Below, piece by piece: positions 62,203 to 64,000 of a stretch of DNA of 64,000 bases (its first letter is position 1; every line of letters begins with the position of its first letter). Under the pieces are notes generated by a model. The model had not been told where the DNA came from. It searched no databases and saw only the letters and a program-made list of their open reading frames with translations. This stretch comes from Candidatus Poribacteria bacterium (lineage in GTDB: Bacteria; Poribacteria; WGA-4E; JAJDTR01): assembly GCA_022827055.1 (NCBI GenBank), contig JAJDTR010000083.1, positions 1 through 64,000 of the forward strand, read 5' to 3'. The position numbers and the translations under genes are program-made.

Positions 62203-62910
62203 CTAGGAAACCTCTTTCGGTTCCTCCCGTTTCACCAGTGCAATAACCCCAATCAGTGCAGCCAGCAAAATTAAAGAAGTCACCTCAAAAGGCAGAAGGA
62301 ATTTGCTAAACAACACGGTACCGATCCGCTCGGTTTTGCCCATCTCCTGTTGAATCGTTTGAATCAACGTTTGAGCCTCGACCGCAGTCAGACTTTCCAG
62401 TGTTTTGTCCGCCGTGGCAACCTGAGGAACATATTCGGTATTAATCTCATCGCGCGTAAGCTGATAGGTCGCCTCTATCTCGCCAATTTCTTCGAGTTGT
62501 GCTTCGGTTATTGCCCCTCCGCCGACAGTGCTTTCCTGTTTGACTTGTGCGACAGCCGTTCCTTTGGACACATTTACGGCAATATAGACGCCTTCAAGTG
62601 CGAAGATTATCCCCAAAACAATCGCCGCGCCTTTGGCTATCCCTGCCTTAGGCTGATCGGCGCGGACACTGCCAAGATTGAGCAGCATAATCACGAACAG
62701 GAACAATACCATAATCGCGCCAGCGTAGACGATGACCTGTACGGCGGCAACAAAATGTGCACCAAGTAGTACAAAAAGACCTGCTTGCGCGAAGAATGTG
62801 CCGATTAAGGCAATAGCGCTGTAAACTGGGTTCTTGAACCCGATTACAGCGACCGCGCCAATGAGGGCGAGCGCTCCGAAAACGATGAATAGAATAGGTT
62901 CAGCGTCCAT
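62203..62910 (-). CDS. nuoJ: NADH-quinone oxidoreductase subunit J with enlarged loop
   Basis: 235-residue subunit, longer than the usual about 165-200. The typical start (LFIVFGALALIGAVAVIGFK, AVQVIVYAGAIMVLFLFVIM) and the last helix are kept. Between helices four and five is a charged insertion of about 70 residues (KQESTVGGGAITEAQLEEIG to TLIQTIQQEMGKTERIG), predicted to lie outside the membrane. Start ATG 62910 with AGGAGAG upstream. Confidence 0.93.
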   Translation of the reverse strand: MDAEPILFIVFGALALIGAVAVIGFKNPVYSAIALIGTFFAQAGLFVLLGAHFVAAVQVIVYAGAIMVLFLFVIMLLNLGSVRADQPKAGIAKGAAIVLGIIFALEGVYIAVNVSKGTAVAQVKQESTVGGGAITEAQLEEIGEIEATYQLTRDEINTEYVPQVATADKTLESLTAVEAQTLIQTIQQEMGKTERIGTVLFSKFLLPFEVTSLILLAALIGVIALVKREEPKEVS

Positions 62911-62946
62911 CTCTCTCCTGACTGCGCATAATATAGCAACCCCTCG

Positions 62947-64000
62947 CTATGTCCTTTCAGATGAGGAGCCTTCCATAAAACTAGGTTCTTGACGCTCAAC
63001 CTGCTCCGGTTCGCGGCGCATCGCCAACGCACTTGCCACGATTGCGACAACAATAAAGGCGGCTACGACGTTGCACACCCCCACCAATACTTTCGACTGT
63101 GTCCCAATCCATACTATCGCCGTAACGACGATTGAAGTCAGCGCAACGGGCAACAGGAATTTCCATCCCAGATTCATCAACTGGTCGTACCGGAATCGAG
63201 GCAACGTCCAACGAACCCAGATAAAAACAAAGAGGAAGAGCACTGTCTTGACCGTGAAGATTCCGACTGAAATCATACCGCTCCAGAAGGGACCGCCGAG
63301 ATTCTCCAACCCGAAGAAATGCCAGCCACCGAGAAATAGCGTGACGGCTACCGCTGATCCCACAATCATGTTCATATATTCCGCCATGAAATACATGGCG
63401 AACTTCATACTGCTATATTCCGTGTGGTATCCGGCGACAAGCTCCTGTTCAGCTTCGGCAAGATCGAAAGGCAAGCGATTGGTTTCCGCAAAAGCGGCGG
63501 TCGTGAAGGCAAGAAATGCGGGAAAATGAATCAGGAAATTCCAATTCCAGATATTTGCCCCTTGCGCGATAGCGATCTCTCGCAGACTAAGCGAGCTCGA
63601 CAACATAAGCACTCCGATGATTGCAAGTCCTAGTGTTAACTCATAGCTAATCATCTGAGCCGAGGACCGCAGGCCGCCAAGTAGAGAGTATTTGTTATTC
63701 GACGCCCATGCTCCAAGCACGACGCCGTACACGCCCAGCGAGGTAATCGCCAGAACATATAGAATACCGATGTTGATGTCTGCAATCTGGAGCGGAATCG
63801 GGTAGCCTGCGATGGTGATGGAACTCCCGAACGGAACAACCGCGCAAATAATAAGCGCTGGTACGAGGAGCATAGCAGGGGCAAGCACATATATCGGTTT
63901 ATCCACATGATCGGGAATCAAATCCTCTTTCAGGAGAAACTTGATGCCGTCGGCAATAGGCTGCAAAATCCCCCAAGGTCCGACACGGTTAGGTCCATGA
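62947..64000 (-). CDS. nuoH: NADH-quinone oxidoreductase subunit H (5' end beyond window)
   Basis: Quinone-site subunit. The start is outside the window: reading on past the TTG at 63966 gives HGPNRVGPWGILQPIADGIK, which is the usual NuoH sequence, so the gene continues beyond 64000. Visible motifs include AFAETNRLPFDLAEAEQELV and IWVRWTLPRFRYDQLMNLGW. C terminus complete, with a stop at 62947. First of the visible nuo genes in transcription order (H, J, K, L, M, antiporter, N); nuoI, usually between H and J, is missing here. Confidence 0.96.
   Translation of the reverse strand, partial: HGPNRVGPWGILQPIADGIKFLLKEDLIPDHVDKPIYVLAPAMLLVPALIICAVVPFGSSITIAGYPIPLQIADINIGILYVLAITSLGVYGVVLGAWASNNKYSLLGGLRSSAQMISYELTLGLAIIGVLMLSSSLSLREIAIAQGANIWNWNFLIHFPAFLAFTTAAFAETNRLPFDLAEAEQELVAGYHTEYSSMKFAMYFMAEYMNMIVGSAVAVTLFLGGWHFFGLENLGGPFWSGMISVGIFTVKTVLFLFVFIWVRWTLPRFRYDQLMNLGWKFLLPVALTSIVVTAIVWIGTQSKVLVGVCNVVAAFIVVAIVASALAMRREPEQVERQEPSFMEGSSSERT

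Overview
The window is bacterial chromosome of roughly balanced base composition, with AGGAGG-type ribosome sites, many TTG starts and several close matches to sigma-70 promoters. Secreted proteins with signal peptides, predicted outer-membrane barrels, a dockerin-repeat protein joined to a cytochrome-like and copper-monooxygenase-like region, a phytanoyl-CoA dioxygenase and phosphonate catabolism genes suggest a Gram-negative environmental lineage. The mix recalls Candidatus Poribacteria and relatives. That placement is inference; no rRNA gene is present to test it.

Layout. 0-6 kb (minus strand): PhnD-like binding protein, porin, then nusB, an NHL-repeat barrel protein, an amidohydrolase-like protein and a SpoU methyltransferase. 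6-13 kb (plus): acyl-activating enzyme, SRAP protein and a 1174-residue outer-membrane protein. 13-16 kb (minus): a methyltransferase, then phosphonoacetate hydrolase with a phosphonate-associated alcohol dehydrogenase. 16.5-20.2 kb (plus): Ldh-type dehydrogenase, a radical SAM protein that I read as a selenoprotein (UGA at 19179-19181 followed by a SECIS-like hairpin and the CUAEP tail), and IscU-like and IscA-like proteins. 20.4-23 kb (minus): a HEPN/MNT pair whose HEPN gene is broken by a 7-bp tandem duplication, then moeA and mobA. 23.4-25.2 kb (plus): a YdjM-like membrane protein and a nucleotide-sugar dehydratase.

25.7-37.7 kb is a defence and accessory island: a RelE/Xre toxin-antitoxin pair, a PD-(D/E)XK-like protein, a GIY-YIG-like protein, an Xre/ImmA pair, and a type I restriction operon (hsdM, an hsdS with two nearly identical target domains, an orphan UPF0175 gene, hsdR, a YgjP-like metallopeptidase). 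It ends with an Abi-type reverse transcriptase carrying a C-terminal HEPN-like motif.

37.8-43.1 kb holds an acyltransferase, PhyH, a sigma-54 activator with a degenerate receiver and a membrane protein. From 43.2 kb to the end, all on the minus strand, lies an energy supercluster: nuoH-J-K-L-M, a Na+/H+ antiporter, nuoN, atpZ-I-B-E-F-H-A-G, then four unrelated genes, then atpD-C. The c subunit keeps Gln, Glu-Ser and Tyr at the sodium-site positions, so the nuo, antiporter and ATP synthase genes may form a sodium-linked circuit. A frameshifted four-helix-bundle gene flanked by TACG-type repeats sits between atpA and atpG, and a 138-bp MITE-like element sits between nuoK and nuoL. Small palindromic repeat families occupy many intergenic gaps. 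I saw no CRISPR array, tRNA or rRNA.
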